Shown piece by piece: positions 17,570 through 27,512 of a stretch of 64,000 nucleotides of DNA. The stretch is taken from positions 186,001 to 250,000 of the forward strand of contig NZ_JAFMSX010000003.1 in the NCBI RefSeq assembly GCF_017916425.1, written 5' to 3'. The notes beneath the pieces are model-generated. The model searched no databases. It was not told the DNA's origin and was given only the letters and a program-made list of their open reading frames with translations. Source of the DNA: Nocardioides sp. SYSU D00065. GTDB taxonomy: Bacteria; Actinomycetota; Actinomycetes; Propionibacteriales; Nocardioidaceae. A program made the position numbers and the translations under genes. Each line of letters opens with the position of its first letter. Positions within the stretch are counted from its first letter, which is position 1.

Positions 17570-17618
17570 GCCGGTCCGGCCCGGCGCTCGATCGTCCGGC
17601 CGGCAGCGGAACGCACAG

Positions 17619-17647
17619 CGGCCCGCCCCCGGCGAGGGGACGGGCCG
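17619..17647. terminator. bidirectional hairpin terminator
   Basis: CGGCCCG (17619-17625) pairs with CGGGCCG (17641-17647), extended by CCCC/GGGG across a one-base bulge. It sits between the convergent recQ and MFS genes. Confidence 0.6.
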
Positions 17648-17666
17648 TCGTGGTGCTGCGCGCGGG

Positions 17667-19238
17667 TCAGTGACCCATCATCGCGGTCGGGTCGACCGGC
17701 GCCAGCTTCTTGCGGGGCAGGAACGCCGCCGGGATGAGGCAGCAGGCGACCAGGACCGTGGCGACGATGAAGACCGTGGCGAAGGCGTCGGCCATGTCGC
17801 TAGTGATCAGCTGCTGGAGGTTGCCCATCTCGTCCGGGGTGATCCCGAACCGCTCGAGGACCGCCGCGACCTGGGACTGGTCGTCGCCGGCCTCGGCCAG
17901 TGCCTGGCCGGCCGCGGCGAACTTCGAGTCCTTGAGCTCGTTGGTGAGGATCACCGAGAACAGCGCGGTGCCGATCGAGGCCGCGACCTGCTGGGTGATG
18001 TTGAGCAGCGTCGAGCCGCGGGCCACGTTGTGCGCGGTGAGCGTCGCGAGCGCCGCCGTCATGATCGGCATCATCGTGCCGCCCATGCCGAGGCCCATGA
18101 TGAACAGCGCACCGAGGATGTAGACGTAGGACGTGTCGGCGCCGATCTGGGTGAACATCGCCATGCCGACGGTGATCACCGCGATGCCCACGAGCACGAT
18201 CTTCCCGGGGCCGATCTTGTCGGCGAGGATGCCGGCGATCGGCATGGTGATCATCGCGCCGACGCCCTGCGGGGCCAGCAGCCAGCCGGTGAAGAGGGTG
18301 CCCTCGCCGCGGACCTGGATGAAGTACAGCGGGAAGAGCAGCGAGGCACCGAAGAACGCGATCGCGAAGAGGGTCATCGCCAAGATCGCGACCGTCATGT
18401 TCTTGTTCTTGAACAGGCGCAGCTCCACGAGCGGGTGGATGTTGCGCCGGGCGAGGGCCCACGGCACGAAGGCGACGATCAGCGCGAGGCCGACGACCAC
18501 CGGGACGAGCACGCGGGCGGCCATCGCGGTGCCCTCCTCCGGGATGGAGCTCACGCCGTAGAGGAACGCGGCGAGGCCGGGGGACAGCAGGACCATGCCC
18601 AGCCAGTCGAAGGTCTCCGACGGCTCGACCTCGTCCTTGGGCAGCACGACCCAGGCGTAGGCGATCGCGGCGATGCCGATGGGCAGGTTGATGAGGAAGA
18701 TCCAGTGCCACGACGCGCTCTCGATCAGCGCTCCGCCGATGATCGGGCCGAAGATCGGCCCGAGCAGCATCGGGATCCCGAGGACGGCCATCACGCGGCC
18801 GACGCGCTCCGGGCCCGCGGCGCGAGTGAGGATCGTCATGCCGAGCGGCATCAGCATGCCGCCGCCGAGGCCCTGCAGCACGCGGAACAGCACGAGCATC
18901 TCCAGCGACGTGGCCACGGCGCAGAGCACCGAGCCGATCGTGAACAGGAGCACGGCGAGCAGGTAGAGCCGCTTGGTGCCGAACCGGTCGGCGGCCCACC
19001 CGGTCAGCGGGATGACGCTGGCCAGGGCGAGCGTGTAGCCCGTCATCGTCCACGCGACCTCGGCCGCGGTCGCGTCGAACTCCTCCTGGAAGGTGTTGAG
19101 CGCAACGGAGACGACGGTGATGTCGAGGATCGACATGATGGCGCCGAGGACGACCACGCCGGCCACCATCAGGACGCTCTTGTCGAGCTTGTCGGAGTCC
19201 GGCTGCGTCGCGCCGGTCGGGGTCTGGGTGTCGGTCAC
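17667..19238 (-). CDS. MFS exporter, DHA2/EmrB-QacA family
   Basis: 523-aa, 14-helix drug:H+ antiporter. Signature segments are MSILDITVVSVALNTF, ADRFGTKRLYL, FRVLQGLGGGMLMPLGM and GPIIGGALIESASWHWIFLINLP. Substrate unknown. On the minus strand TACCGT (19245-19250) ends 6 nt before the GTG, a leaderless-type start. Upstream, TTGCG and CGCAA lie as an inverted pair about 11 nt apart around the -35 area, possibly an operator, but no repressor gene is adjacent. Confidence 0.87.
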   Translation of the reverse strand: MTDTQTPTGATQPDSDKLDKSVLMVAGVVVLGAIMSILDITVVSVALNTFQEEFDATAAEVAWTMTGYTLALASVIPLTGWAADRFGTKRLYLLAVLLFTIGSVLCAVATSLEMLVLFRVLQGLGGGMLMPLGMTILTRAAGPERVGRVMAVLGIPMLLGPIFGPIIGGALIESASWHWIFLINLPIGIAAIAYAWVVLPKDEVEPSETFDWLGMVLLSPGLAAFLYGVSSIPEEGTAMAARVLVPVVVGLALIVAFVPWALARRNIHPLVELRLFKNKNMTVAILAMTLFAIAFFGASLLFPLYFIQVRGEGTLFTGWLLAPQGVGAMITMPIAGILADKIGPGKIVLVGIAVITVGMAMFTQIGADTSYVYILGALFIMGLGMGGTMMPIMTAALATLTAHNVARGSTLLNITQQVAASIGTALFSVILTNELKDSKFAAAGQALAEAGDDQSQVAAVLERFGITPDEMGNLQQLITSDMADAFATVFIVATVLVACCLIPAAFLPRKKLAPVDPTAMMGH

Positions 19239-19426
19239 GCGTCAACGGTATTGGTTGCGACTGACAACGACGCAATTCTTTTCGCGGTGGTCTGCATCAC
19301 CCTCACGGGTGGAAAGCGATGCGTACGGTGGCCTGGTCCGTCCGAGGAGGCGGCCCCGTACGATCGGGAACTCGACGTCGGTGCCAGGCGTTAGCGTCCT
19401 GTCGCACGTCGTCGAAAGGTGCCCGC

Positions 19427-22129
19427 ATGAGCCTGGTCCCGGTCACCGGTCCCGCCCGGCTGCTGGTGGGGGAGCCGCCCCGGGAGAGCTCGATCGAGTT
19501 CACCGACGAGCGCCGCACGATCGTGATGCCGATCCGCGGCGCGCTCCCGGTGCTGGGCAAGGTGCGCGACCAGGACGGCATCCACCCCTCGCTCGCGCTG
19601 CTCGCCGGGGCGGCCCTGATGGGGTTGCAGCTGGTGGCCTCGGGGCGGTTCGCACCCGACCCGGAGGGCCGTCACTGGCAGGTCGCGGGCCTCGACGCCG
19701 ACGACGAGCGGCGCATCGCCGACCTGGCGAGGGCCCGGGCGTGGGACGGCTTCGACGAGGCCACCGCCGAGCACATGGTGCGGGGGCTGCTCGACGCGGT
19801 CGTCGACACCATGCCGCGCACGAGTCCGGGTCGCTCTCGTCGCAGCCCGCTCACACCGGTGTCCCGGCCCGCGCCGGCGCCGAGCCCCGACGACTTCAGC
19901 GACCGGCTGCAACAGCGCATCGCCCGCATTCGGGCGCGCGGGCGCGACGACCGCCCGCACCTGGTGTCGGTCTCGTTCCGCATCGAGGCCGACGAGGAGG
20001 AGCTCGTCGCCGGTGCCGTACGTCTGGTGGTGCAGGTGCATGCCGTGGACAACCCCGCCCACGTCGCCGACGCGGCTGAGCTGTGGGCCGATGCCGGGCC
20101 GGACGCCCCGCACGGCTTCGGGGAGCGCGCCCGCACGCACGCCGCCATCGCCCTCCGCTCCGCCGCCGACGCGTGGCCGGTGCTCGACCGCCTGCTCGAC
20201 CTGCGCGTCCCCGACGAGATCACCCTCGACTCCGACGAGATCCTGTCGCTGCTCGACGGGGGCGCCGCCGCACTGACCGAGGCCGGCCACCCGGTCATGT
20301 GGCCGAAGTACCTCGACCGCGACGTCACCCAGCGCGTCGAGCTCGGCCCGCAGCGGGTGGCGGGCGCGCGCGAGGAGCCGCTGCAGGACGGACTCTTCGG
20401 TCCGCAGGCCCTGTTCGCCTTCGAGTGGCAGCTCTCCCTCCACGGCGAGGAGCTGACCGAGGACGAGATGGACGCGCTGGCCCGCACGACCACCCCGATC
20501 ATCAAGCTGCGCGACAACTGGGTGGCGGTCGACTCGGCGGTGATCAAGCGGGCTCGCAAGCGGTTGATCCGCACGGTCACGCCGGTGCAGGCACTGGCCG
20601 CCACGCTCACCGGTGTCGTCGAGATCGAGGACTCCCCCTACCAGGCGGTCGTCGGGGCGAGCCTGCTCCGGGTGCGCGACCGCGTCCGCGACGCAGCGTC
20701 GGGCGAGCCCGTCGAGGTGCCGGCCGGGCTGCGGGCCGACCTGCGCGACTACCAGCGCCGCGGCCTGACCTGGCTGGCCGAGCTGACCGGCCTGGGCCTG
20801 GGCGGCTGCCTGGCCGACGACATGGGGCTGGGCAAGACGGTCACGCTGATCGCGCTGCACCTGCACCGCGCCGAGACCGGCACCGGTGGTCCGACGCTCG
20901 TGGTCTGTCCCGCGTCGCTGCTCGGCAACTGGGAGGCGGAGATCCGCCGCTTCGCACCGGGCGTCGACGTACGCCGTCACCACGGCAGCGCGCGCGACCT
21001 GGACCAGGTGACGGGCGGGTTAGTGCTCACGACCTACGGCACGATGCGCAACGACGCTGCGCTCCTGGCGGAGGTGCCGTGGGACCTCGTCGTCGCCGAC
21101 GAGGCCCAGCACATCAAGAACTCGCGATCAGCCGCGGCCCGGTCGCTGCGCACCATCTCGAGCACCGCACGCGTGGCGCTCACCGGCACCCCCGTCGAGA
21201 ACGACCTCACCGAGCTGTGGTCGATCCTGGACTGGACGATCCCCGGGCTGCTCGGCAGCCGCAACGCCTTCCGCAAGGTGTGGGCGGCGCCCATCGAGTC
21301 GGGGCTGGAGCCCACCAAGGCGCGACAGTTCGCCGACCTGATCGGGCCGTTCCTGCTGCGTCGGCGCAAGTCGGACCCCGGTGTCGCCCCGGAGCTGCCG
21401 CCGAAGACCGAGACCGACCACCTCCTCGGGTTGACCCGCGAGCAGACCGTGCTCTACGAGACGCTGGTGCGCGAGTCCATGCGCCGCATCGAGGAGGCCG
21501 ACGAGGAGACGCGGCGCGGCCTGGTGCTGGCGCTGCTGACGGGCCTCAAGCAGATCTGCAACCACCCGGCCCACTTCCTGCGCCAGCCCAACCCCAAGTT
21601 GCGCGGGCGCTCGGAGAAGCTCGAGCTGCTCGACGAGCTCATCGGCACCGTCGTCGCCGAGGACGGCGCGGTCCTCGTGTTCACCCAGTACGTCGCGATG
21701 GCGCGGCTGCTCGAGCGCCACCTCGGCACCACCGGCGTGCCGCACCAGCTGCTCCACGGCGGCACCCCGGTCCGGGAGCGGGATGCGATGGTCGCGCGCT
21801 TCCAGGCGGGCGAGATCCCGGTCTTCCTGCTCTCGCTCAAGGCCGGTGGCACCGGGCTCAACCTCACTCGCGCCGACCACGTCGTGCACCTCGACCGCTG
21901 GTGGAACCCGGCCGTGGAGGACCAGGCCACCGACCGCGCCTACCGGATCGGGCAGACCCGGCCGGTGCAGGTGCACCGCTTCGTCACCCAGGGGACCATC
22001 GAGGAGCGGATCGCCGAGCTGCTGTCCCGCAAGCGGTCGCTGGCCGACTCGGTCCTCGCGCGCGGCGAGACCGCCCTGACCGAGCTCTCCGACGCCGAGC
22101 TGCGCGACCTGGTGGAGCTGCGTCGATGA
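19427..22129 (+). CDS. SNF2-family DEAD/DEAH-box helicase
   Basis: 900-aa SWI2/SNF2 ATPase. The bacterial N-terminal SNF2 domain precedes a helicase core with MGLGKT (466-471), DEAQ box at 558-561 (VVADEAQHIKN), TGTPVEN, and a C-terminal RecA-like lobe with LSLKAGGTGLNL and DRAYRIGQTRPV. These proteins translocate on duplex DNA and remodel protein-DNA complexes. Start at ATG 19427 with GAAAGG just upstream and a TAGCGT -10 at 19392; an upstream in-frame Met at 19319 lies before that promoter. It overlaps the next gene by 4 nt (ATGA), a pairing often seen in actinobacteria. Confidence 0.92.
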   Translation: MSLVPVTGPARLLVGEPPRESSIEFTDERRTIVMPIRGALPVLGKVRDQDGIHPSLALLAGAALMGLQLVASGRFAPDPEGRHWQVAGLDADDERRIADLARARAWDGFDEATAEHMVRGLLDAVVDTMPRTSPGRSRRSPLTPVSRPAPAPSPDDFSDRLQQRIARIRARGRDDRPHLVSVSFRIEADEEELVAGAVRLVVQVHAVDNPAHVADAAELWADAGPDAPHGFGERARTHAAIALRSAADAWPVLDRLLDLRVPDEITLDSDEILSLLDGGAAALTEAGHPVMWPKYLDRDVTQRVELGPQRVAGAREEPLQDGLFGPQALFAFEWQLSLHGEELTEDEMDALARTTTPIIKLRDNWVAVDSAVIKRARKRLIRTVTPVQALAATLTGVVEIEDSPYQAVVGASLLRVRDRVRDAASGEPVEVPAGLRADLRDYQRRGLTWLAELTGLGLGGCLADDMGLGKTVTLIALHLHRAETGTGGPTLVVCPASLLGNWEAEIRRFAPGVDVRRHHGSARDLDQVTGGLVLTTYGTMRNDAALLAEVPWDLVVADEAQHIKNSRSAAARSLRTISSTARVALTGTPVENDLTELWSILDWTIPGLLGSRNAFRKVWAAPIESGLEPTKARQFADLIGPFLLRRRKSDPGVAPELPPKTETDHLLGLTREQTVLYETLVRESMRRIEEADEETRRGLVLALLTGLKQICNHPAHFLRQPNPKLRGRSEKLELLDELIGTVVAEDGAVLVFTQYVAMARLLERHLGTTGVPHQLLHGGTPVRERDAMVARFQAGEIPVFLLSLKAGGTGLNLTRADHVVHLDRWWNPAVEDQATDRAYRIGQTRPVQVHRFVTQGTIEERIAELLSRKRSLADSVLARGETALTELSDAELRDLVELRR

Positions 22130-22806
22130 CCGCCCTGACCCATCCCCGCCTGCCCGCTCGTCGCGGCGGGGGCGCTGGCACGTGGTGGAGCAAGGCCGTG
22201 CTCCGAGCGGTCGAGGAGGCCGCGTTCAGCGCGGAGGACCTGCGTAAGGGACGGGCCCTGGCCCGTGCGGGCGCGGTGGGCTCGATCACCGTCGCGGAGG
22301 GCGACGCGGTCGCCGCCGTCACCGACGGGCAGGACGCGTTCACCGTCGAGGTCACCGTCCCGGTCCTCGACGACTCCGACGCGTCCGCATTCACCGAGCT
22401 CGTGGCAGCAGAGGCGGGGCGCATCGGTGCGCTGCTGGCCGGCCAGCTGCCGCACGCCCTCGTGGAGTCCGTCGAGGAGGCCGGCGTCGAGCTGCTGCCC
22501 TACGGCGGCGAGCTCGGCTCGGCCTGCACCTGCGAGGCGTGGCTGGATCCGTGCCCGCACGCTCTCGCCGTGCTCACCCAGCTGGCGTGGCTCATCCAGG
22601 CCGATCCCTTCGTGCTCACCCACCTGCGGGGGCTTCCCCGCGAGCGCGTGCTGCGCGACCTGCACCGGCTCGCCCCGCCGCAGGACGCGGTCACCGCCGA
22701 GGACGAGCCGGCGCCGGAGGTGGTCGACGATCTCGTGGTGGCCGAGGACGCGGCCGTGCGCGCGGCGCGGCTGCTGCAGCGGGACTCGCCCTTCGACGCG
22801 TGGTGA
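22126..22806 (+). CDS. SWIM zinc-finger protein, partner of the SNF2 helicase
   Basis: 226 aa. The SWIM motif CxCx6CxH is at Cys134, Cys136, Cys143, His145 within ACTCEAWLDPCPHALAVL. SWIM domains bind DNA or protein and are often encoded next to SNF2 helicases, where they are thought to work in the same complex. The ATG overlaps the SNF2 stop (ATGA), so translation is coupled. The N-terminus starts with a basic Gly/Arg stretch and WW(S/K)KAVLRAVEEAAF. Confidence 0.88.
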   Translation: MTALTHPRLPARRGGGAGTWWSKAVLRAVEEAAFSAEDLRKGRALARAGAVGSITVAEGDAVAAVTDGQDAFTVEVTVPVLDDSDASAFTELVAAEAGRIGALLAGQLPHALVESVEEAGVELLPYGGELGSACTCEAWLDPCPHALAVLTQLAWLIQADPFVLTHLRGLPRERVLRDLHRLAPPQDAVTAEDEPAPEVVDDLVVAEDAAVRAARLLQRDSPFDAW

Positions 22807-22835
22807 CCCGGCCTCGGTGACGTCGTGCGGCGTGG

Positions 22836-23351
22836 TCAGCGGGTTTCGGCGGGTGCGGGCGCCGGACGAAGTCCCAGCTCCTCGTCGAGGCGCAGCAGGC
22901 CGGGCCCGTCCTCGTTGATCATCTTCACGCGGCCGACGATCTCGCTCACCGTCGCCTCCTCCTCGATCTGCTCCTCGAGGAACCAGTTGAGCAGCGGACG
23001 GGAGTCGAGGTCGCCCTCGGACTCGGCGAGGCGGTAGAGGTTGCGGATCGACTCCGACACCTTCTGCTCGTGCGCCAGTGCGGCCTGGAAGGCGTCGAGC
23101 ACCGAGCCCACCTGCGCCGCGGGCGCCGCCACCGCGCCGATGCGCGGGTGGTTGTCGCGGTCCGACACGTGGTCGATGAACTTGTGCGCGTGCAGGATCT
23201 CCTCGTCGGCCTGGTGGCGGAACCACGTGGAGATGCCGGAGAGGTCCATCAGCTCGAGCTCGATGGCGAGCTGGCGGTAGACCAGCGAGGCCTGGAACTC
23301 CAGGGTGATCTGGGCGTTGAAGGCGTCCTCGAGGGTCTCGCTCAGCTTCAT
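22836..23351 (-). CDS. ferritin (non-haem, FtnA/BfrB type)
   Basis: 171 aa, full length for ferritin. The four-helix bundle shows ferroxidase ligands in NAQITLEFQASLVYRQLAIELE, FRHQADEEILHAHKF and WFLEEQIEEEATVSEI. It stores iron as a ferric core after oxidising Fe(II). TAGGCT on the minus strand (23359-23364) ends 7 nt before the ATG, so the message is probably leaderless. The 3' end faces the SWIM gene across 29 bp. Confidence 0.92.
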   Translation of the reverse strand: MKLSETLEDAFNAQITLEFQASLVYRQLAIELELMDLSGISTWFRHQADEEILHAHKFIDHVSDRDNHPRIGAVAAPAAQVGSVLDAFQAALAHEQKVSESIRNLYRLAESEGDLDSRPLLNWFLEEQIEEEATVSEIVGRVKMINEDGPGLLRLDEELGLRPAPAPAETR

Positions 23352-23390
23352 GGCGCTCAGCCTAGCCGCGGGCGGGCCGCGTCCGGGCCG

Positions 23391-23945
23391 TCAGCGGTCG
23401 AGGCCCAGGGCGCCGTGCGCCATCTCGCGCAGCACCTCGTGCAGCTGGGGGTCGGGCAGCCGGCCGCTGTGCGGCGTGGAGTTGAGCAGGCCGAACAGCA
23501 CGTGGGCCCGCGTCCGCGAGGCCTCCGTGCTCAGCCGCGGGTCGAGGCGGCGTACCTCGGTGGCCCACACGTCGACGTACGCCCGCTGCAGCGCCCGCAC
23601 CCGCTCGCGCGCCTCGTCCGGCAGGCTGCTCCAGTCGCGGTTGTGCACGACGATCAAGGCGCGGTGGTCGATCGCGAACCGGATGTGCCACTCGACGAGC
23701 GCCTCGAGCGCCTCGCGAGGTCCCTCGGCGTCGGCCACGCGGGTGCGGCCCTCGGCCAGCAGGGTCTCGCTGATCGTCACCAGCATCTCGGCGAGCATCG
23801 CGTCCTTGGACTCGAAGTGCTTGTAGAGGGCCGGCCCGGAGATGCCGCAGGCCGATCCGAGCTCGGCGACCGAGACGCCGTGGAACCCGCGGGCGGCGAA
23901 GAGCCCGGCTGCGATGTCGAGGATCTGCTGTCGACGAGGGGTCAC
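23391..23945 (-). CDS. TetR-family repressor, divergent to the leucine-degradation operon
   Basis: 184 aa. N-terminal HTH (QILDIAAGLFAARGFHGVSVAELGSACGISGPALYKHFESKD) is classic TetR/AcrR; the C-terminal ligand domain is helical. It is transcribed away from the carboxylase operon. Two TAACC-type palindromes lie in the 97-bp gap, each covering the -10 of one promoter, so it probably represses both itself and the operon and responds to an acyl-CoA of leucine breakdown. The GTG start at 23945 follows TAACCT by 7 nt (leaderless type). Confidence 0.87.
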   Translation of the reverse strand: MTPRRQQILDIAAGLFAARGFHGVSVAELGSACGISGPALYKHFESKDAMLAEMLVTISETLLAEGRTRVADAEGPREALEALVEWHIRFAIDHRALIVVHNRDWSSLPDEARERVRALQRAYVDVWATEVRRLDPRLSTEASRTRAHVLFGLLNSTPHSGRLPDPQLHEVLREMAHGALGLDR

Positions 23946-23953
23946 CAGGTCGA

Positions 23954-23971
23954 GGTTAGTGGTGGCTAACC
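23954..23971. promoter_or_regulatory. operator 1 (TetR autoregulation)
   Basis: GGTTAG-6 nt-CTAACC, a perfect 6-bp inverted repeat. Together with base 23953 its left arm reads TAACCT on the minus strand, the -10 of the TetR gene. Sequence is shared with operator 2. Confidence 0.75.
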
Positions 23972-24006
23972 ATGCGCGGTCCCGGCCGACGTACGGCGGA
24001 CGACGA

Positions 24007-24036
24007 TGGACACCTCAGGTTAACGATCGCTAACCT
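24007..24036 (+). promoter_or_regulatory. carboxylase operon promoter with operator 2
   Basis: TGGACA (24007-24012), 18-bp spacer, TAACCT (24031-24036), then 6 nt to the GTG start. Operator 2 is AGGTTA-8 nt-TAACCT (24017-24036), so its right arm is the -10 itself and bound repressor would block polymerase. Confidence 0.75.
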
Positions 24037-24042
24037 GGCGTC

Positions 24043-25587
24043 GTGGACGACATGAGGGATCTCGTCGAGGACCTGCGCGCCCGCCTGGCCCGGGTGCGCC
24101 AGGGCGGGTCGGAGAACGCCCGCCGCAAGCACACCGACCGCGGCAAGCTGCTGGTGCGCGACCGGGTGGACCGGCTGCTCGACCCGGGCAGCCCGTTCCT
24201 CGAGCTGGCGCCGCTGGCGGCCTTCGGGATGTACGGCGCGGACGGCGACGACTACGCGGTTCCCTCCGCCGGCGTGGTCAGCGGGATCGGCCGGGTGGCC
24301 GGGCGCGAGTGCGTCGTGGTGGCCAACGACGCCACCGTCAAGGGCGGGACCTACTACCCGATGACGGTCAAGAAGCACCTCCGGGCACAGACGATCGCCG
24401 GCGAGAACCGACTGCCGTGCATCTACCTGGTCGACTCCGGGGGCGCCTTCCTGCCCATGCAGGACGAGGTGTTCCCCGACCGTGAGCACTTCGGCCGCAT
24501 CTTCTACAACCAGGCCAACCTGTCCGCCCGGGGCATCCCGCAGATCGCCAGCGTGATGGGCTCGTGCACCGCCGGCGGCGCCTACGTGCCGGCGATGTCG
24601 GACGAGACCGTCATCGTGCGCAACCAGGGCACGATCTTCCTCGGTGGCCCGCCACTGGTGAAGGCGGCGACCGGCGAGGTCGTCTCGGCGGAGGACCTCG
24701 GCGGCGGCGAGGTGCACGCGCGCACCTCCGGGGTCGTGGACCACCTCGCCGAGGACGACGCCCACGCTCTGGCGATCGTCCGCTCGATCGTCGACACCCT
24801 GCCGCCGGTCCGGCCCGACCGCGAGGCCGCCGACGTGGAGGAGCCGCACGAGCCGCCGGAGTCGCTCTACGACGTCGTGCCCACCGACACGCGCACCCCC
24901 TACGACGTCCGCGAGGTCGTCCGGCGCGTCGTCGACGGCAGCCGGTTCCACGAGTTCAAGAAGCTCTACGGCGACACGCTGGTGTGCGGCTTCGCGCGGA
25001 TCCACGGCTACGAGGTCGGCATCGTGGCCAACAACGGCATCCTGTTCAGCGAGTCGGCGCTCAAGGGCGCGCACTTCATCGAGCTGTGCAACCAGCGCAA
25101 GATCCCGCTGGTCTTCCTGCAGAACATCAGCGGCTTCATGGTCGGGCGCGAGTACGAGAACAAGGGCATCGCCCGCGACGGCGCCAAGCTCGTCACCGCG
25201 GTGGCGTGCAGCGTGGTGCCCAAGTTCACCGTCGTCATCGGCGGCTCGTTCGGCGCCGGCAACTACGGCATGTGCGGCCGCGCCTACGACCCCCGCTTCC
25301 TCTGGATGTGGCCCAACGCTCGGATCTCGGTGATGGGCGGCGAGCAGGCCGCCGGCGTCCTCGCCACCGTGCGCACCGACCTCGAGGACGAGGCGGCGGT
25401 CGAGGCGTTCAAGGCGCCGATCCGGGAGCAGTACGAGACCCAGGGCAACCCCTACTACGCCACCGCTCGCCTCTGGGACGACGGCATCATCGACCCCGCC
25501 GACACCCGCCGGGTCCTCGGCATGGCGCTGGCCGCGACGTCGTACGTCCCGGTCCCCGAGCCGTCCTACGGCATCTTCAGGATGTGA
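24043..25587 (+). CDS. acyl-CoA carboxylase beta subunit, methylcrotonyl-CoA type
   Basis: 514-aa carboxyltransferase subunit. [16 protein letters not shown] and [20 protein letters not shown] mark the two crotonase-like halves and fit the 3-methylcrotonyl-CoA/geranyl-CoA branch rather than acetyl- or propionyl-CoA. It transfers carboxyl from carboxybiotin to the acyl-CoA. It is first in a three-gene operon with the biotin subunit and HMG-CoA lyase, consistent with leucine degradation (liuB or accD1 of other bacteria). Leaderless-type GTG start, controlled by the divergent TetR protein. Confidence 0.9.
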   Translation: MDDMRDLVEDLRARLARVRQGGSENARRKHTDRGKLLVRDRVDRLLDPGSPFLELAPLAAFGMYGADGDDYAVPSAGVVSGIGRVAGRECVVVANDATVKGGTYYPMTVKKHLRAQTIAGENRLPCIYLVDSGGAFLPMQDEVFPDREHFGRIFYNQANLSARGIPQIASVMGSCTAGGAYVPAMSDETVIVRNQGTIFLGGPPLVKAATGEVVSAEDLGGGEVHARTSGVVDHLAEDDAHALAIVRSIVDTLPPVRPDREAADVEEPHEPPESLYDVVPTDTRTPYDVREVVRRVVDGSRFHEFKKLYGDTLVCGFARIHGYEVGIVANNGILFSESALKGAHFIELCNQRKIPLVFLQNISGFMVGREYENKGIARDGAKLVTAVACSVVPKFTVVIGGSFGAGNYGMCGRAYDPRFLWMWPNARISVMGGEQAAGVLATVRTDLEDEAAVEAFKAPIREQYETQGNPYYATARLWDDGIIDPADTRRVLGMALAATSYVPVPEPSYGIFRM

Positions 25588-27512
25588 TGACCATGCTGGA
25601 GTCGACCATGCGCGTCCTCGTCGCCAACCGCGGCGAGATCGCGGTCCGCGTCGCTCGGACCTGCCGCCGGCTCGGCCTGCCGACCGTGGCGGTCTACACC
25701 GACACCGACGCCGACGCGCCGCACGTGCGGGCGTGCGACGCGGCGGGGCGCGTCGCGTCGTACCTCGACGTCGACGAGGTGGTGCGCGAGGCCAGGCGGC
25801 ACGGCTGCTGGGCGGTCCACCCCGGCTACGGGTTCCTCTCCGAGCGGGCACCGTTCGCCCGCGCGCTGGCCGAGGCCGGCCTCGTCCTCGTCGGCCCGAG
25901 CGCCGACGTGATGGACGCGATGGGCCGCAAGGACGCCGCCCGCGAGATCGCCGTCGCGGCCGGCGTGCCGGTCGTGCCGTCGTACTCCCTCGACGACGAC
26001 CCGGCCACGTACTCCTACCCCGTGCTGGTCAAGGCCGCCGCCGGCGGAGGCGGCAAGGGCATGCGGGTGGTGCGCTCCGCGGCGGAGTACGCCGAGGCGT
26101 TCGCCGCCGCGCAGCGCGAGGCTCGCGCCGCGTTCGGGGACGACACGATCCTGGTGGAGAAGTACGTCGAGTCCGGCCGGCACGTCGAGGTGCAGGTCAT
26201 GGGCGACATGCACGGCCAGGTGGTGCACCTCTTCGAGCGCGACTGCTCCACGCAGCGGCGGCACCAGAAGGTGCTGGAGGAGGCGCCCGCGCCGACCATC
26301 ACCGAGGAGCAGCGCGCCGCGATCACCGCGTCGGCGGTCGCCCTCGCCGAGCAGTGCGGCTACACCGGCGCCGGCACCGTCGAGTTCCTGCTCGACGACG
26401 CGACCGGCGAGTTCTACTTCCTGGAGATGAACACCCGCCTGCAGGTCGAGCACCCCGTCACCGAGGAGGTCGTCCGCGTGCGGGGCGAGCGGGTCGACCT
26501 CGTCGAGCTGCAGCTGCGCGTCGCCGCCGGGGAGCCGCTCGGCTTCACGCAGGACGACGTCACCCTCGAGGGGCACGCCATCGAGGCCCGCGTCTACGCC
26601 GAGGACTCGTTCAACGGCTTCCTCCCGCAGGCCGGTCGTACGTCGATCGTGCGGTGGCCGTCCGGCACCGGAGTCCGCGTCGACCACGCGCTCGAGCCCG
26701 AGCAGGAGGTCAGCACCGCCTACGACCCGATGTTGGGCAAGGTGATCGCGTGGGGTGCGGACCGCGAGTCCGCGCGCGCCGCTCTCGTCGCCGCCCTCGA
26801 CGACACCGCGGTCCTCGGCATCACCACCAACACCGGGTTCCTGCGTGCGCTGGCCGCCTCCGACGAGTTCCGTGACGCGACGATCGACACCGCCTGGCTG
26901 GACCGCCACGAGGTCCGGGCACCCGACGACGGGCTCGCGCGCGTCTTCGGCGCGTGGACCGAGGTGCTGCTCGAGACCATGGGCACGAGCGGGCCGTGGC
27001 GGGCCGACGGCTGGCGGATGGGCGGCGACCCGGCACCCGACACGGTCGTCCTGGGCGACGACGCCATCGTGGTCGACCGCCATCGCGGACGGGTGGCCAG
27101 CGGCGGGCGGACCCACGACGTACGGCTCGTGTCGGCGGCCGACCACACCGTCCACCTGCTCGTCGACGGCGTCGCCGAGCACGCCGTGCTCAACGTCCGG
27201 CGCGACGTCGTGGAGGTCGTCCACCGCGGCCAGCGCTGGTCGTGGGAGCGACCCGACCCGTTCGGCGACCACGCCGCCGCGGCCGGCGACGGCACCCTGC
27301 TGGCGCCGATGCCCGGGACCGTGCTCGCCGTCACCGTCGCCGAGGGTCAGCACGTGGGCGAGGGTGAGACGCTGGGCGTGATGGAGGCGATGAAGATGGA
27401 GCTCGCGCTCAAGGCGCCGTTCGCCGGCACGGTGAGCGCGGTGGGCGCCGCTGCGGGCGACCTGGTCACGCTCGGCGCGACGCTGTTCGTGGTGGAGGCC
27501 GACGATGCGTGA
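25587..27512 (+). CDS. acyl-CoA carboxylase alpha subunit (biotin carboxylase + BCCP)
   Basis: 641 aa. N-terminal biotin carboxylase (MRVLVANRGEIAVRVART; ATP-grasp loop AAGGGGKGMRVV; EMNTRLQVEHPVTE), a linker region, and a C-terminal biotinyl domain with the target Lys in VMEAMKMELAL. It carboxylates biotin with ATP and bicarbonate for the beta subunit. Start options are 25587, 25593 and 25608; 25587 is preferred because TGATG overlaps the upstream stop and AGGA lies 4 nt before it. The 3' end overlaps the lyase by 8 nt. Confidence 0.9.
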   Translation: MTMLESTMRVLVANRGEIAVRVARTCRRLGLPTVAVYTDTDADAPHVRACDAAGRVASYLDVDEVVREARRHGCWAVHPGYGFLSERAPFARALAEAGLVLVGPSADVMDAMGRKDAAREIAVAAGVPVVPSYSLDDDPATYSYPVLVKAAAGGGGKGMRVVRSAAEYAEAFAAAQREARAAFGDDTILVEKYVESGRHVEVQVMGDMHGQVVHLFERDCSTQRRHQKVLEEAPAPTITEEQRAAITASAVALAEQCGYTGAGTVEFLLDDATGEFYFLEMNTRLQVEHPVTEEVVRVRGERVDLVELQLRVAAGEPLGFTQDDVTLEGHAIEARVYAEDSFNGFLPQAGRTSIVRWPSGTGVRVDHALEPEQEVSTAYDPMLGKVIAWGADRESARAALVAALDDTAVLGITTNTGFLRALAASDEFRDATIDTAWLDRHEVRAPDDGLARVFGAWTEVLLETMGTSGPWRADGWRMGGDPAPDTVVLGDDAIVVDRHRGRVASGGRTHDVRLVSAADHTVHLLVDGVAEHAVLNVRRDVVEVVHRGQRWSWERPDPFGDHAAAAGDGTLLAPMPGTVLAVTVAEGQHVGEGETLGVMEAMKMELALKAPFAGTVSAVGAAAGDLVTLGATLFVVEADDA

